Shown: in pieces, positions 26,393-35,167 of the stretch
Layout of the letters: every line of letters begins with the position of its first letter
Numbering within the stretch: the first letter of the stretch is position 1
NCBI GenBank assembly: GCA_018003655.1
Contig: JAGNDY010000009.1
Location: forward strand, 1 to 38,595
Length of the DNA: 38,595 nt
Direction of reading: 5' to 3'
Source of the DNA: Candidatus Nanopelagicales bacterium
Lineage (GTDB): Bacteria; Actinomycetota; Actinomycetes; S36-B12; UBA10799
Made by a program: the position numbers and the translations under genes
The notes under the pieces: generated by a model
Seen by the model: only the letters and a program-made list of their open reading frames with translations
What the model was told of the DNA's origin: nothing
The model's database searches: none

Positions 26393-26911
26393 GTGGCAGT
26401 TCCCCGGTCCAGCGGCAACCCTCGCGGCACTCGCGCGCCGGGGGTAAGTAGCAAGCCACCGGCCGCTCGACCTGAACTGCGAGAACCGGAGGATGTCGAC
26501 GATCCGACCGTCCCGCGCCGCGTTGTCGATCACACGCTGCAGCGTCGTTCGGCGTTGGCCTCGCTGGTTCTGACCGCGACCGGGGCGAGTGACCATCTCG
26601 ACCCGCATCCCTATCTGCTGCGCGCCGCGCGCAACCATGGAATCTCCGCCCAGGAACGGTGCCCTTGGTGCCGCAAGGAGGAGAGCCTCAAGTACCTCAA
26701 CTACGTCTATGGGGACGAACTCGGCGCATACTCGGGCCGACTGCGAACCGCAACCGAATTGCGCTCGATGGCTTTTGAACACGGGCAGTTCCGGGTGTAC
26801 GTGGTGGAAGTGTGTGCGGACTGCGGTTGGAACCACCTTGTGCGAAGTTACGTCCTAGGTGATGGCGTGCCGCGCGCCGCTTTGCGCGCACCTCGCGATT
26901 TGCTGGACTGA
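26393..26911 (+). CDS. DUF5318 family protein, probable zinc-binding
   Basis: The 172-aa protein contains the conserved block VDHTLQRRSALASLV...HPYLLRAARNHGI, then CPWCRKEESLKYLNYVYGDELGAYSGR. The C-terminal part is VYVVEVCADCGWNHLVRSYVLG. The two CxxC pairs suggest a zinc ribbon. The function is unknown; it is found before the ponA-type PBP gene in many actinobacteria (Rv0049 in Mycobacterium). The frame is open to 26324. GTG 26393 is chosen because TACGCT (26381-26386) lies exactly 6 bases upstream and no Shine-Dalgarno is seen. The first 40 residues are low-complexity, so a shorter form is possible. Confidence 0.8.
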   Translation: MAVPRSSGNPRGTRAPGVSSKPPAARPELREPEDVDDPTVPRRVVDHTLQRRSALASLVLTATGASDHLDPHPYLLRAARNHGISAQERCPWCRKEESLKYLNYVYGDELGAYSGRLRTATELRSMAFEHGQFRVYVVEVCADCGWNHLVRSYVLGDGVPRAALRAPRDLLD

Positions 26912-26981
26912 TCGCCGACTCCGGCACTGCACGCGAGGCAAGCCGAGAGACCGCTGACTGACGAGCAATGGATGGTGCCGA

Positions 26982-29075
26982 ATGGCCGAGCGTGACGAGA
27001 AGAGTCCGAAGCGTCGTCGACGCCTCATTGACTACCCTCGCCGCAACAAGACCGGCATCCGGCACTGGCTACCGAGTTGGAAGCTCATTCTCGGCAGTTT
27101 CGCGACCTTCATCCTGGTCCTGGTCGGCGGTTTTGCCGCCGCGGTTGCGTTCACCACAATTCCACAAGCCAACGAGGTCGCGCGGGCGGAAAAGACCATT
27201 GTCTACTGGAACGACGGCACCACCGAGATGGGCCAACTCGGCGAGGCGAACCGCATCAGTGTCCCGTTGTCAGACGTTCCCAGCGACACCCAGCACGCGG
27301 TTCTGGCGGCCGAGGACCGTGACTTCTACCAACACGGTGGCTTCGATCCGACGGCCCTGGTGCGAGCGACGCTCAACGATGTCAGGGGCGGGGCTACGCA
27401 GGGTGCCTCGACGATTACCCAGCAGTACGCGAAGAACGCCTACCTGAGCCAGGACCAGACACTGATTCGCAAGGCTCGTGAGTTGGTGTTGTCGGTCAAG
27501 CTGGAGACCCAGTCGTCCAAGGACGACATCCTGTCCGACTACCTCAACACCATCTATTTCGGTCGCGGCGCCTATGGCATAGAGACAGCCTCCCAGGCCT
27601 ACTTCGGGCGCCCGGTGTCAGAGCTGAACCTCAACCAGTCGGCAGCTTTGGCGGCAATCATCCGTGCACCTGGTGGGTACGCACCTGAGAACAACAAGGA
27701 CAAGTTGCAAGCCCGGTTCGACTACGTCATCAGCGGCATGGTCACCAAGGGCTGGATCACCCAAGCGCAAGCCGACGCCGCCAGCCTGCCCAAGTTCCAG
27801 GACTACAAGCCCATTCGCTCATCGTTGCGCGGGACCAATGGCTACCTCCTTGAGTCCGTCCAGCGCGAGATGATCAGCCGCGGCTACAGCGAAGAAGACC
27901 TCAACCTCGGTGGTTTCCGCGTCGTGACCACATTCGACAAGAACGCCCAGCGGGACGCGGTCAATGCGGTCGAGACCTCTGGACCTGGTCCGGAGAAGGG
28001 CCTTCGCATCGGTCTGACCTCTGTCGATGCCCAAACCGGCGAGGTAGTCGCAATGTATGGCGGGGCGAACTACCTGAAGAACCAGTACTCCAACGCGGAT
28101 CAGGCAACGGCGCTCGCGGGTTCGACGTTCAAACCGTTTGCCCTTGCTGCCGCAACGGAGCAGGGCATTGGACTGGACTCCTATTGGGACGGAAGCTCGC
28201 CCAGGACGATTCAGGGCTACACGCTGCAGAACGAGGACAACGCCTCCTACGGCACCATCAGCCTGTTGTCCGCCACCGAGAATTCGGTCAACACCGTCTA
28301 CGTCGATCTGGCGACTCAACTTGGCACCGACAACGTGATGAACGCGGCAGTGCGAGCCGGTGTGCCACAGGACACCGTCGGGCTCAAAGCCGACCCGACA
28401 ACGGTCTTGGGAACAGCGTCTCCGACCACCGAGGTGATGGCTGGCGCATACGCCACGTTTGCCAACGGTGGTAAGCAGATCAAGCCCACCACCATCAAAG
28501 AAATCAGCCGCGACGGCAAGGTGGAGTACACCTACCAGCCGCAGGCAAACCGAGCCTTCACCCAGGACGTCGCCAACACCGTCAACTACGCGTTGCAGAA
28601 GGTCGTCACCAGCGGTACCGGGTACGCGGCAGCAAGCATTGGTCGACCGGCTGCGGGCAAGACGGGAACGACTGACAACAACCGGTCCGCCTGGTTTGTC
28701 GGCTACACCCCGCAGTTGTCAACGGCCGTGATGATGGCCAAGCAGAACAGCAAGGGCGAATCGATCTCGCTCTACGGAACGGGTGGCGGCGGCAGCGTCT
28801 ACGGTGGCTCGTACCCCGCGCGGATCTGGGCTACCTACATGGCTGCGGCAACGGCCGATCAGCCGGTTGAGAACTTCACCGATCCCGCGAACATGGTCAG
28901 CGATTACTCGAACTCACCCAGCCAGACACCTTCGCCCAGCCAATCAGCATCGGAGTCGCCGACTCCGTCGGCGACCACCCGGCGACCGATCCCAAGTGCC
29001 ACTGCGTCCAGCCCACAGTCGGCTGCTCCGCCCAGGCAACGGCCAACTCCATCGGCCGTGACCCCGGCTCCGTAG
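26982..29075 (+). CDS. ponA: Class A penicillin-binding protein (bifunctional transglycosylase/transpeptidase)
   Basis: This enzyme polymerises and crosslinks peptidoglycan outside the membrane. The 697-aa protein has a basic cytoplasmic N-terminus and a membrane helix (about 34-56). The GT51 domain has catalytic Glu111 in AAEDRDFYQHGG, then GASTITQQYAKN and YLNTIYFGRGAYGI. The transpeptidase has STFK (Ser381, Lys384), SVN (435-437) and KTGTT (560-564). The tail (about 640-697) is rich in P, S and T, as in mycobacterial PonA1. The ATG at 26982 has only a weak GGATGG before it. It is convergent with, and directly abuts, the next gene. Confidence 0.95.
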   Translation: MAERDEKSPKRRRRLIDYPRRNKTGIRHWLPSWKLILGSFATFILVLVGGFAAAVAFTTIPQANEVARAEKTIVYWNDGTTEMGQLGEANRISVPLSDVPSDTQHAVLAAEDRDFYQHGGFDPTALVRATLNDVRGGATQGASTITQQYAKNAYLSQDQTLIRKARELVLSVKLETQSSKDDILSDYLNTIYFGRGAYGIETASQAYFGRPVSELNLNQSAALAAIIRAPGGYAPENNKDKLQARFDYVISGMVTKGWITQAQADAASLPKFQDYKPIRSSLRGTNGYLLESVQREMISRGYSEEDLNLGGFRVVTTFDKNAQRDAVNAVETSGPGPEKGLRIGLTSVDAQTGEVVAMYGGANYLKNQYSNADQATALAGSTFKPFALAAATEQGIGLDSYWDGSSPRTIQGYTLQNEDNASYGTISLLSATENSVNTVYVDLATQLGTDNVMNAAVRAGVPQDTVGLKADPTTVLGTASPTTEVMAGAYATFANGGKQIKPTTIKEISRDGKVEYTYQPQANRAFTQDVANTVNYALQKVVTSGTGYAAASIGRPAAGKTGTTDNNRSAWFVGYTPQLSTAVMMAKQNSKGESISLYGTGGGGSVYGGSYPARIWATYMAAATADQPVENFTDPANMVSDYSNSPSQTPSPSQSASESPTPSATTRRPIPSATASSPQSAAPPRQRPTPSAVTPAP

Positions 29076-30530
29076 TCACGGTTGGTGGGCTAAGCCCCGG
29101 CCATCGGTTGTTGACCAACCGCCGGCCTCGATTGCCGTCTCGGTCGCACTGCGGTCCCAGCGATCCGGTGCGCCGTCCAGCACGCCACCACCGGGATCGT
29201 CTTGGTCTTCTTGCCACCCGTCTGTTCTGACCGGGTCGTATTCCGGTCGCAGAATGTCGCGAATCACCATGGCTGCGAAGTAACAGGTCGCGACGATGTG
29301 GATCATGATCGCCAGGGAGTACCACCCCGATGGCAGACCCTTGCCGCCGTTGAGTCCGGCCAGGTAGAGCCAGATGGCGACGTAGTAGATGACCTCGCCG
29401 GTTTGCCAGATGAGGAAGTCGCGCCAGCGTGGTCGGGCCAGGGCGGCCAGCGGGATCAGCCAGAGCACGTACTGCGGTGAGTAGACCTTGTTGGTCAGCA
29501 GAAACGCGGCGACCACCAGGAAGCACAGCGATGCAAGCCGCGGCCGCCGCTTTGCCCGCAGGCCGAGCACCGCGATACCGATGCAAAGCACCAGGAATAG
29601 ACCGGTCGCGACGATGTTCAGCGCGTCGTCGGGAACGTGGGCACCCATGTTGTTGACGAACAGCCAGACAGAGCCGAAGTCTTCGCCCCGGGTCGAGCTG
29701 AACTCGTAGAAGTGGTACCAGCCGTAGAAGTTGATGACCATGAACGGAACGTTCACGACCAGCCATGCGGCAGCCACCCCGGCAGTGAACTGCCAGAACG
29801 CGACCATGCGTTTGGCCCGGAAACACAGGATCAGCAGCGGTCCGAGCAGCAGGAATGGGTAGAACTTGGCCGCTGCGGCCAGGCCGATGAAGACACCCGC
29901 GGCGACTGGGTGCTTGCGGGACCAGAGGGCCAAGCCGATCGCAGTCAGCGCCACCGCCAGCAGGTCCCAGTTGATGGTCGCGGTCAGGATCAGCGCCGGT
30001 GCCAGCGCCACCAGGGCGGCGTCCCATGGCCGCCGACGAACCGTCACCGCGGTTGCGAGCACCAAGGCAATCAGGCACAGGCCGAGCAGCAATGCGTTGC
30101 TCAGGTAGAACCCGATTCCCGGACTGACCCCGGGGAGCTTCAGCCAGTTGGCCACCTGCATGAACAGACCCGTGAGCACTGGGTATTCGAGTTGCTCGGT
30201 CCCGGGCAGCGGGGCGTGGATGTATGGGAAGACGTTGGCCGAGAACCCCCGCAGGCTGAACAGTGGGGGGATGTCGGAGTAGCACAGGTGGGTGTAGCGG
30301 ACGGGATCGTTGAAGCCGTTGCCGATGCAGGGAATCCGCGTCACCAGGTTGGCGATGAAAGCGACGACCGACAGGAATGCCAGCACGATCAGCGGGTTCC
30401 AGAACCGGGTTGGGCCACCGGCGTGGTCGCCGACTCGGCCGCCGAGGATTTCGCTGTTGTCGGCGATGACCGGGTCGTCGCGGGTCGGGGCGACCGATTG
30501 CGGTGGCGGGGGTTGCTTGGGTTCTTCCAC
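29076..30530 (-). CDS. GT87-type polytopic glycosyltransferase (DUF2029)
   Basis: The 484-aa protein has about 10 to 12 membrane helices. It has an early outer loop with RIPCIGNGFNDPVRYTHLCYSDIPPLF and EYPVLTGLFMQVANWL, and further on AAKFYPFLLLGPLL and TNKVYSPQYVLWLIPL. These are typical of GT-C fold transferases that use polyprenyl-phosphate sugars (alpha-mannosyltransferase group, as Rv0051 in Mycobacterium). A conserved Asp in the SDIPPLF loop could be catalytic. Acceptor and product are unknown. GTG 30530 has GAGGGG about 8 bases before it, which decides the start over the longer open frame. It follows the racemase-like gene by 10 bases. Confidence 0.85.
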   Translation of the reverse strand: MEEPKQPPPPQSVAPTRDDPVIADNSEILGGRVGDHAGGPTRFWNPLIVLAFLSVVAFIANLVTRIPCIGNGFNDPVRYTHLCYSDIPPLFSLRGFSANVFPYIHAPLPGTEQLEYPVLTGLFMQVANWLKLPGVSPGIGFYLSNALLLGLCLIALVLATAVTVRRRPWDAALVALAPALILTATINWDLLAVALTAIGLALWSRKHPVAAGVFIGLAAAAKFYPFLLLGPLLILCFRAKRMVAFWQFTAGVAAAWLVVNVPFMVINFYGWYHFYEFSSTRGEDFGSVWLFVNNMGAHVPDDALNIVATGLFLVLCIGIAVLGLRAKRRPRLASLCFLVVAAFLLTNKVYSPQYVLWLIPLAALARPRWRDFLIWQTGEVIYYVAIWLYLAGLNGGKGLPSGWYSLAIMIHIVATCYFAAMVIRDILRPEYDPVRTDGWQEDQDDPGGGVLDGAPDRWDRSATETAIEAGGWSTTDGRGLAHQP

Positions 30531-30540
30531 CGTGAACCCC

Positions 30541-31824
30541 TCAGTCCAGTCCGATGATCCGGTCGAAGGCTGAGGTGGTGTGGCGCACCCGACACTCAAG
30601 TTCGTCACCCACGGCCGGCACCCGACCGCCTCGACCGACCGCCATCCGGACATCGTCGGAGCTCAGCCACAGCAGTGACATCTGCATGTGGGGGGGCTCG
30701 GCGAACCAGCGCTGTTTGCCATCCCACGAGAACGGCGACCGCGACCTGCCGGATGCTTCTAGCGCACCGGTACCCGCCGCGACCGCGCGCTGTCGCATGG
30801 AGACCGCCGGTGAGGGAGCCTCCATGCCGACCCCGTGTGACGTACCGCCGCCCACCACCACGAGCAGACCGTCCTTGGGTGCGCGCCGCTGCCGATAGCC
30901 GACCGCACGGCCTTTGGCGACCGGGTGTACAGCCAGCACGGTTCCGCGAGCGCTGAGTGCCGCCGGGCAACCGAGCCACAAGCGGGTGCCGATCCGCACG
31001 CGCAGCGGGATGTCCGGCAATGCCGCCCGCAACTGTCGCAGTTCCTGATCGTCCAAGTGGGAGCACCAGACGGCGGCGGCCTCGTCGGTGAGCGGGTAGC
31101 CAGCGTCCTCCAGGCCGCCGAGTGCGCGAATCCACGTCAACGTCCATGACCAGGCCTCCTTCACGCGACCAGAGGCGTCCTTCGGCAGGCGCGGCGCGGA
31201 GTCATTCTCGTGCCAGTTGGCCTCCAGCGTCTCAACGTGGGGCGCGAGTGGTTGGGCCAGCGGCAGGTGCAGGGCGAGCCCGACCAACTCGATGCGTCGG
31301 TGTTGCAACGCATCGCGGATCGCCTCGTCGGCAAGTAGCGCGTCAAGGTCAGGTTCGGCTAGCCCGAAGCGTCGCATCGAGGTCAGTCCCTCGATCACTA
31401 CCGGGATCGGATCCTGCGCATCGTTGACCACGGAGGTGGCCAGGGCATGCAACGCCTCGACGCTGGCAACCGTCCGGATCACCCGCTCGCGGATGGGGTT
31501 CGCCTCGATGATCGCCCAGGACTGGGCGGCCAGAACATCGCGGGGATCCCACGGCTGCATGACCAAGATCAGACCGGCGAAGTACTTGCTCATGGCGATC
31601 GCCTCGTCGGCCGTTCCTACCGCCACGCGGTCGAGGCCAAGCCGGGTACTTTCGATACCGAGATTGGCTAGGCCGAACCCGTAGCCGTTGCCCTTGGCCA
31701 CGGCGACGATGTCCCCGGATCGCGCACCCGCCTGGCCCCCGTAAACCGCATCGCGAACCGCATCGCGGACCGTGGCCGCGTGCTCGCGCCAGTGCGTCCC
31801 ATCGACATGCAGCGAGAACGTCAT
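30541..31824 (-). CDS. Alanine-racemase-like PLP protein, catalytic tyrosine apparently absent
   Basis: The 427-aa protein has the alanine racemase barrel start, IVAVAKGNGYGFGLANLG, in place of AVVKANAYGHG, with the PLP lysine at residue 44. It also has TSMRRFG (149-154), like GMNRLG. In the C-terminal part AVGY (307-310) is recognisable. The GYADG motif that holds the second catalytic base of alanine racemase is replaced by VGGGTSHG. It is therefore in the family but may not racemise alanine. The ATG overlaps the stop of the FemX-like gene (ATGA), so the two proteins are made together. A role in cross-bridge amino acid supply or regulation is an inference from this pairing. Confidence 0.75.
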   Translation of the reverse strand: MTFSLHVDGTHWREHAATVRDAVRDAVYGGQAGARSGDIVAVAKGNGYGFGLANLGIESTRLGLDRVAVGTADEAIAMSKYFAGLILVMQPWDPRDVLAAQSWAIIEANPIRERVIRTVASVEALHALATSVVNDAQDPIPVVIEGLTSMRRFGLAEPDLDALLADEAIRDALQHRRIELVGLALHLPLAQPLAPHVETLEANWHENDSAPRLPKDASGRVKEAWSWTLTWIRALGGLEDAGYPLTDEAAAVWCSHLDDQELRQLRAALPDIPLRVRIGTRLWLGCPAALSARGTVLAVHPVAKGRAVGYRQRRAPKDGLLVVVGGGTSHGVGMEAPSPAVSMRQRAVAAGTGALEASGRSRSPFSWDGKQRWFAEPPHMQMSLLWLSSDDVRMAVGRGGRVPAVGDELECRVRHTTSAFDRIIGLD

Positions 31825-32999
31825 GAAGTCGATTTCTCCCGTGATAGCAGCGACTTTGCTCGCTGTTTGAACTCGGCCCGACGCAGGTAGACATCGAAGG
31901 CCTTGGCGAGCGTCGGTCGCAGTGCGTAGTCCCATTCCCCGACGTATTCCAAGGCCCTGCCCCCGGTCCCGAGTTTGAAGCGGATCAAACCGAATAGCGG
32001 ATCGGATTCCTCCAACGTGTCACTGATGCCGCGCATGTCGTAGACGGACGCGCCGCTGGCCAGGGCATCCTTGATCATCTGCCACTGGATGGCATTGGAC
32101 GGTCGGACCTCGCGGCCGGCGTCCGCGGACGCGCCGTAGGAGTACCAGGCATGGTCGCCGACGGTGACCATCGTCGTGGCCGCCAGGACGTCGCCCTGGT
32201 ACCGCGCCAGATACAGCGTGATGCGGTCGGGATCCTCCGAGGACATGGCGTCCCACATTCGCTGGAAGTAGGCCAGACCGCGTGGCACGAATCCGTCGCG
32301 GACGGCTGTCTCCACATAAACCGGGTGGAAGAGCGCCAGGCCGTCGCGGTCGCTGCGCTCGACAGTAACCCCGAGCTTTGCCGCTTTGCGGACGTTGCGA
32401 CGCCACAACTGGTTGAAGCCAGCGAACACATCGTCCTCGGTCCTGCCCGCGAGCGGAACCTGGAAGACATATCGGGGCTGAACGTCGCCAAAGCCTGCGC
32501 CTGTGTCGGCTTTCTGGGTCCAGCCATGTACGCGCATCTCGTCGATCAGTCGTTGACCGTCCGGGTAGGTCTCATCGGGGGTCACATCACGCAGCCGACT
32601 GGCGGTGCCCGTCGCGATGGCCTCTTTTAGGGTGGCCGCGTTCCAGCTACGCACGCCGACGGTCGGGCCCATCTTGACCAAGAAGGCGCCTTGGGACTTG
32701 AGGTGCGCGAGCATCGGATCGAGCCAATCCGCCAACTGATGCGGCGAATCGGGACCTGGCCAGTCGAGCGCAGGACCCTCCGGCAGGTAGGCGAGCCAAC
32801 GGTCCAACTTGGGGACTTTGCGGGTCAGAACCAAGCCAGCGCCCACCAGGGTCGAACCATCGAACCAGCCGAGGCTGATGTTGCCCCACTCGGCCTTGAC
32901 GCCCGCCCATGAGGGCACCTGCAGGAATGAGGCACTCGCACGCGTGTTCACGTAGGCGAGGTGTTCCTGCGCACTGATCGGTCTGACGGTCAAAGCCAC
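31821..32999 (-). CDS. FemABX-type peptidoglycan cross-bridge aminoacyltransferase
   Basis: Fem enzymes transfer amino acids from aminoacyl-tRNA to lipid II to build the interpeptide bridge. The 392-aa protein shows two GNAT-like halves. LQVPSWAGVKAEWGNISLGWFDG is at the N-terminus. FQVPLAGRTEDDVFAGFNQLWRRNVRKAAKLGVTVERS is the central Fem signature. LAATTMVTVGDHAWYSYGASADAGREVRPSNAIQWQMIKDALASGASVYDMRG and GLIRFKLGTGG follow. The same gene lies near ponA in Streptomyces. The amino acid used is not readable from sequence. The GTG has TAGGCT (complement of 33006-33011) exactly 6 bases upstream, so a leaderless mRNA is likely. Confidence 0.88.
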   Translation of the reverse strand: MALTVRPISAQEHLAYVNTRASASFLQVPSWAGVKAEWGNISLGWFDGSTLVGAGLVLTRKVPKLDRWLAYLPEGPALDWPGPDSPHQLADWLDPMLAHLKSQGAFLVKMGPTVGVRSWNAATLKEAIATGTASRLRDVTPDETYPDGQRLIDEMRVHGWTQKADTGAGFGDVQPRYVFQVPLAGRTEDDVFAGFNQLWRRNVRKAAKLGVTVERSDRDGLALFHPVYVETAVRDGFVPRGLAYFQRMWDAMSSEDPDRITLYLARYQGDVLAATTMVTVGDHAWYSYGASADAGREVRPSNAIQWQMIKDALASGASVYDMRGISDTLEESDPLFGLIRFKLGTGGRALEYVGEWDYALRPTLAKAFDVYLRRAEFKQRAKSLLSREKSTS

Positions 33000-33079
33000 C
33001 CGGGCAGCCTATGTCGAAGCGGGACCGGTTTGGTTCACCCGTACCGTGCGGCTGGGGTTCGCGCCTTAGGCTGGCAGGC

Positions 33080-33871
33080 ATGACGGCGACCACAGCACCG
33101 GTGATCGGTGGACACGTTGGCCAGGACGATCCCATTGGACAGGCGGTAGCGATCGGGGCGGATTGCGCTCAGTTGTTCCTCGGCGATCCGCAGGGCTGGA
33201 AGGGTCCAACGTTTCCTCACCCCGACGGAGCCGAGGGTCTGAAGGCCGCAGCGCAAGCAGCCGGTGTGCGGATCTACGTCCACTCGCCGTACATCATCAA
33301 TGTTGCCTCCACCAACAACCGGATCCGAATCCCGAGCCGCAAGATTCTGCAGCAGCAGGTCGACGCTGCCGCGCAGGTGGGAGCGGCAGGGGTAGTCGTC
33401 CACGGCGGGCACGTGACCAAGGACGACGATCCGCAGGTCGGCTACGACAACTGGCGCAAGACGTTCGAGCGACTGGAGCCCAACTGCCCGGTCTTCATCG
33501 AGAACACCGCCGGCGGCAACTTCGCCATGGCCCGTCGACTGGAGGCCATCGAGCGGTTGTGGGAGGCACTCGACGGTTTCGACGCGGGGATTTGCCTGGA
33601 TACCTGTCACGCCTGGGCGGGTGGGATTCCGATGCCGGACGCCGCGGCTCTCATCAAGGGCATCACCGGGCGGATCGATTTGGTGCACGCCAACGACTCG
33701 CAGGGCGGATTCGACTCCGGCAGGGACCGGCACGCGAACTTCGGCGAGGGCACCGTGGGTGTTGATGAGCTCATCGAGTGCATCCGGATCGCTGACGCGC
33801 CGGTGGTGTGCGAGACACCCTTCCCGGGCATCGCCGAGGACATTGCACTCATCCGTAGCCGCCTGACGTGA
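33080..33871 (+). CDS. nfo: Deoxyribonuclease IV (AP endonuclease, Nfo family)
   Basis: This zinc-dependent endonuclease cuts abasic sites in base-excision repair. The 263-aa TIM-barrel protein starts VIGGHVGQDDPIGQAVAIGADCAQLFLGDPQGW. It has the metal-site motifs YVHSPYIINVAS, GVVVHGGHV, VFIENTAGG, ICLDTCHAWAGG, DLVHANDS and VCETPFPG. The His, Asp and Glu ligands of the AP_endonuclease-2 family are present. The frame is open from 33011, but ATG 33080 fits the family start and has TAGGCT (33067-33072) 7 bases upstream. It is divergent from the FemX-like gene. Confidence 0.93.
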   Translation: MTATTAPVIGGHVGQDDPIGQAVAIGADCAQLFLGDPQGWKGPTFPHPDGAEGLKAAAQAAGVRIYVHSPYIINVASTNNRIRIPSRKILQQQVDAAAQVGAAGVVVHGGHVTKDDDPQVGYDNWRKTFERLEPNCPVFIENTAGGNFAMARRLEAIERLWEALDGFDAGICLDTCHAWAGGIPMPDAAALIKGITGRIDLVHANDSQGGFDSGRDRHANFGEGTVGVDELIECIRIADAPVVCETPFPGIAEDIALIRSRLT

Positions 33872-34044
33872 CCGTTCTGTGGATACCCGCAGCGGGCATC
33901 CACCTGCTCGGGGTACCCTTTGGTTACCGCAATCGCGATCCAACCCAAAGGTTCTTCTTTTGTGTTCGTTCGTCTGCGGTACATGTGAGACCTCCTGTTA
34001 CGGAACGTCCGTAGCCGTTAAGTCCAGAGGAGGTGGTCTGAAGC
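33872..34044 (+). promoter_or_regulatory. rpsF leader with S6:S18-type hairpin candidate
   Basis: This 173-base gap holds the rpsF operon promoter and leader. GACCTCCT (33989-33996) can pair with AGGAGGT...GGTC (34028-34038), which is the ribosome-binding site itself. Inside is a perfect hairpin, TACGGA-ACG-TCCGTA (33999-34013), followed by an unpaired CCG (34015-34017). A hairpin with a bulged CCG before rpsF is the hallmark of the S6:S18 autoregulatory motif known from many bacteria. A small ORF that runs from here into rpsF is not credible. Confidence 0.55.
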
Positions 34045-34344
34045 ATGCGTCATTACGAAGTCATGGTGATCCTTGATCCGGATCTCGAGGAGCGCACCGT
34101 CCAGCCCAGCCTGGAAACGTTCCTGAATGTGGTTCGCGCCGATGGCGGAACCGTCGACAAACTCGATGTGTGGGGCCGGCGTCGCTTGGCCTACGAGATC
34201 GAGAAGAAGTCAGAGGGCATTTACGTCCTCATCCAACTGACCTGCGGACCTGACACGGTCAAGGAACTCGACCGCCAGTTGTCGCTCAACGAAGCAGTGC
34301 TTCGTACCAAAGTCACTCGTCCGCCGGCTGTCAAAGCCAGCTAG
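34045..34344 (+). CDS. rpsF: 30S ribosomal protein S6
   Basis: S6 pairs with S18 on the platform of the small subunit. The 99-aa protein begins [30 protein letters not shown] and has [23 protein letters not shown], the family core. AGAGGAGG lies about 9 bases before the ATG. It is the first gene of the rpsF-ssb-rpsR-rplI unit, and its leader can fold to hide the ribosome site. Confidence 0.97.
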   Translation: MRHYEVMVILDPDLEERTVQPSLETFLNVVRADGGTVDKLDVWGRRRLAYEIEKKSEGIYVLIQLTCGPDTVKELDRQLSLNEAVLRTKVTRPPAVKAS

Positions 34345-34367
34345 CCCAACAAGGAAAGAAGACACTC

Positions 34368-34856
34368 ATGGCCGGTGAACCCCAAATCACGATTGTTGGC
34401 AACCTCGTCGACGACCCCGAGCTTCGCTTCACACCCAGCGGTGTTGCTGTTGCCAAGTTCCGGGTTGCCTCGACTCCTCGAACATTTGATCGCCAGGCAA
34501 ACGAATGGAAAGACGGCGACTCCGTCTTCATGTCATGCCAGGTGTGGCGGCAATACGCGGAGAACGTAGCCGAATCGTTGACCAAGGGCGCCCGCGTCAT
34601 CGTGTCTGGTCGTCTACGTCAGCGCTCTTACGAGACCAACGCTGGCGAGAAGCGCACCGTTTATGAAGTCGAGGTCGACGACGTCGGTCCCGCACTTCGG
34701 TCGGCTACCGCCAAGATCGCCAAGGTCAGTCGTGGCGGCGCAGGCGGCGGCTTCTCCGACGGAGGCGGCAACGGTCGCACCGTCGCCAGCGACGATCCCT
34801 GGGCCACCCCGTCATCAGGCGGATCCGGCGGAAGCTTGGACGAGCCACCCTTCTAG
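34368..34856 (+). CDS. ssb: Single-stranded DNA-binding protein
   Basis: SSB coats single-stranded DNA at forks and recruits partners by its acidic tip. The 162-aa protein has the OB fold ([30 protein letters not shown]...[24 protein letters not shown]). A Gly/Ser-rich linker and the conserved C-terminal tip LDEPPF follow. AAGGAAAG precedes the ATG. It lies between the two partner proteins S6 and S18, the standard bacterial order. Confidence 0.97.
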   Translation: MAGEPQITIVGNLVDDPELRFTPSGVAVAKFRVASTPRTFDRQANEWKDGDSVFMSCQVWRQYAENVAESLTKGARVIVSGRLRQRSYETNAGEKRTVYEVEVDDVGPALRSATAKIAKVSRGGAGGGFSDGGGNGRTVASDDPWATPSSGGSGGSLDEPPF

Positions 34857-34916
34857 TCATCGATTCCGTGGCCGACTCGCGTCGGCGCGGACCAGCAGCA
34901 CCTACGGAGATACAAC

Positions 34917-35153
34917 ATGGCTAAGCCACCAGAGAAGAAGTTCAAGAAGAAGGCCTGCGTGTTCTGCAAAGACGACCCGCAGATCATCGATTACAAAGAC
35001 ATCAACCTGTTGCGCAAGTACATCTCGGACCGCGGCAAGATTCGCGCCCGTCGTGTCACGGGCAACTGCACCGGTCACCAGCGCGACATCGCGACGGCAG
35101 TCAAAAATGCCCGCGAGATGGCGATGCTCCCGTACACCTCGACGGCCCGGTAG
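34917..35153 (+). CDS. rpsR: 30S ribosomal protein S18
   Basis: The 78-aa product has [60 protein letters not shown]-type S18 features (here MAMLPYTS). The cysteines in CVFC and GNC make it the zinc-type (C+) form. Actinobacteria often carry a second cysteine-free copy elsewhere. ACGGAG lies 7 bases or so before the ATG. It is in the rpsF operon. Confidence 0.97.
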   Translation: MAKPPEKKFKKKACVFCKDDPQIIDYKDINLLRKYISDRGKIRARRVTGNCTGHQRDIATAVKNAREMAMLPYTSTAR

Positions 35154-35167
35154 CGGGGGAGATCACT

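Noticed and set aside
28897-30285. 462-codon minus-strand frame overlapping the GT87 gene and the PBP 3' end
   Set aside because: It is the +1 or -1 frame of the GT87 gene. The translation is Arg/Gly/Pro-rich without membrane helices, while the alternative frame gives a full GT-C protein.
33035-33943. 302-codon minus-strand frame opposite nfo
   Set aside because: It is antisense to endonuclease IV, whose metal-site motifs are all in the plus-strand frame.
33879-34076. 65-codon plus-strand frame in the rpsF leader
   Set aside because: It runs into rpsF in another frame and has no ribosome site. The sequence is better explained as a structured leader.
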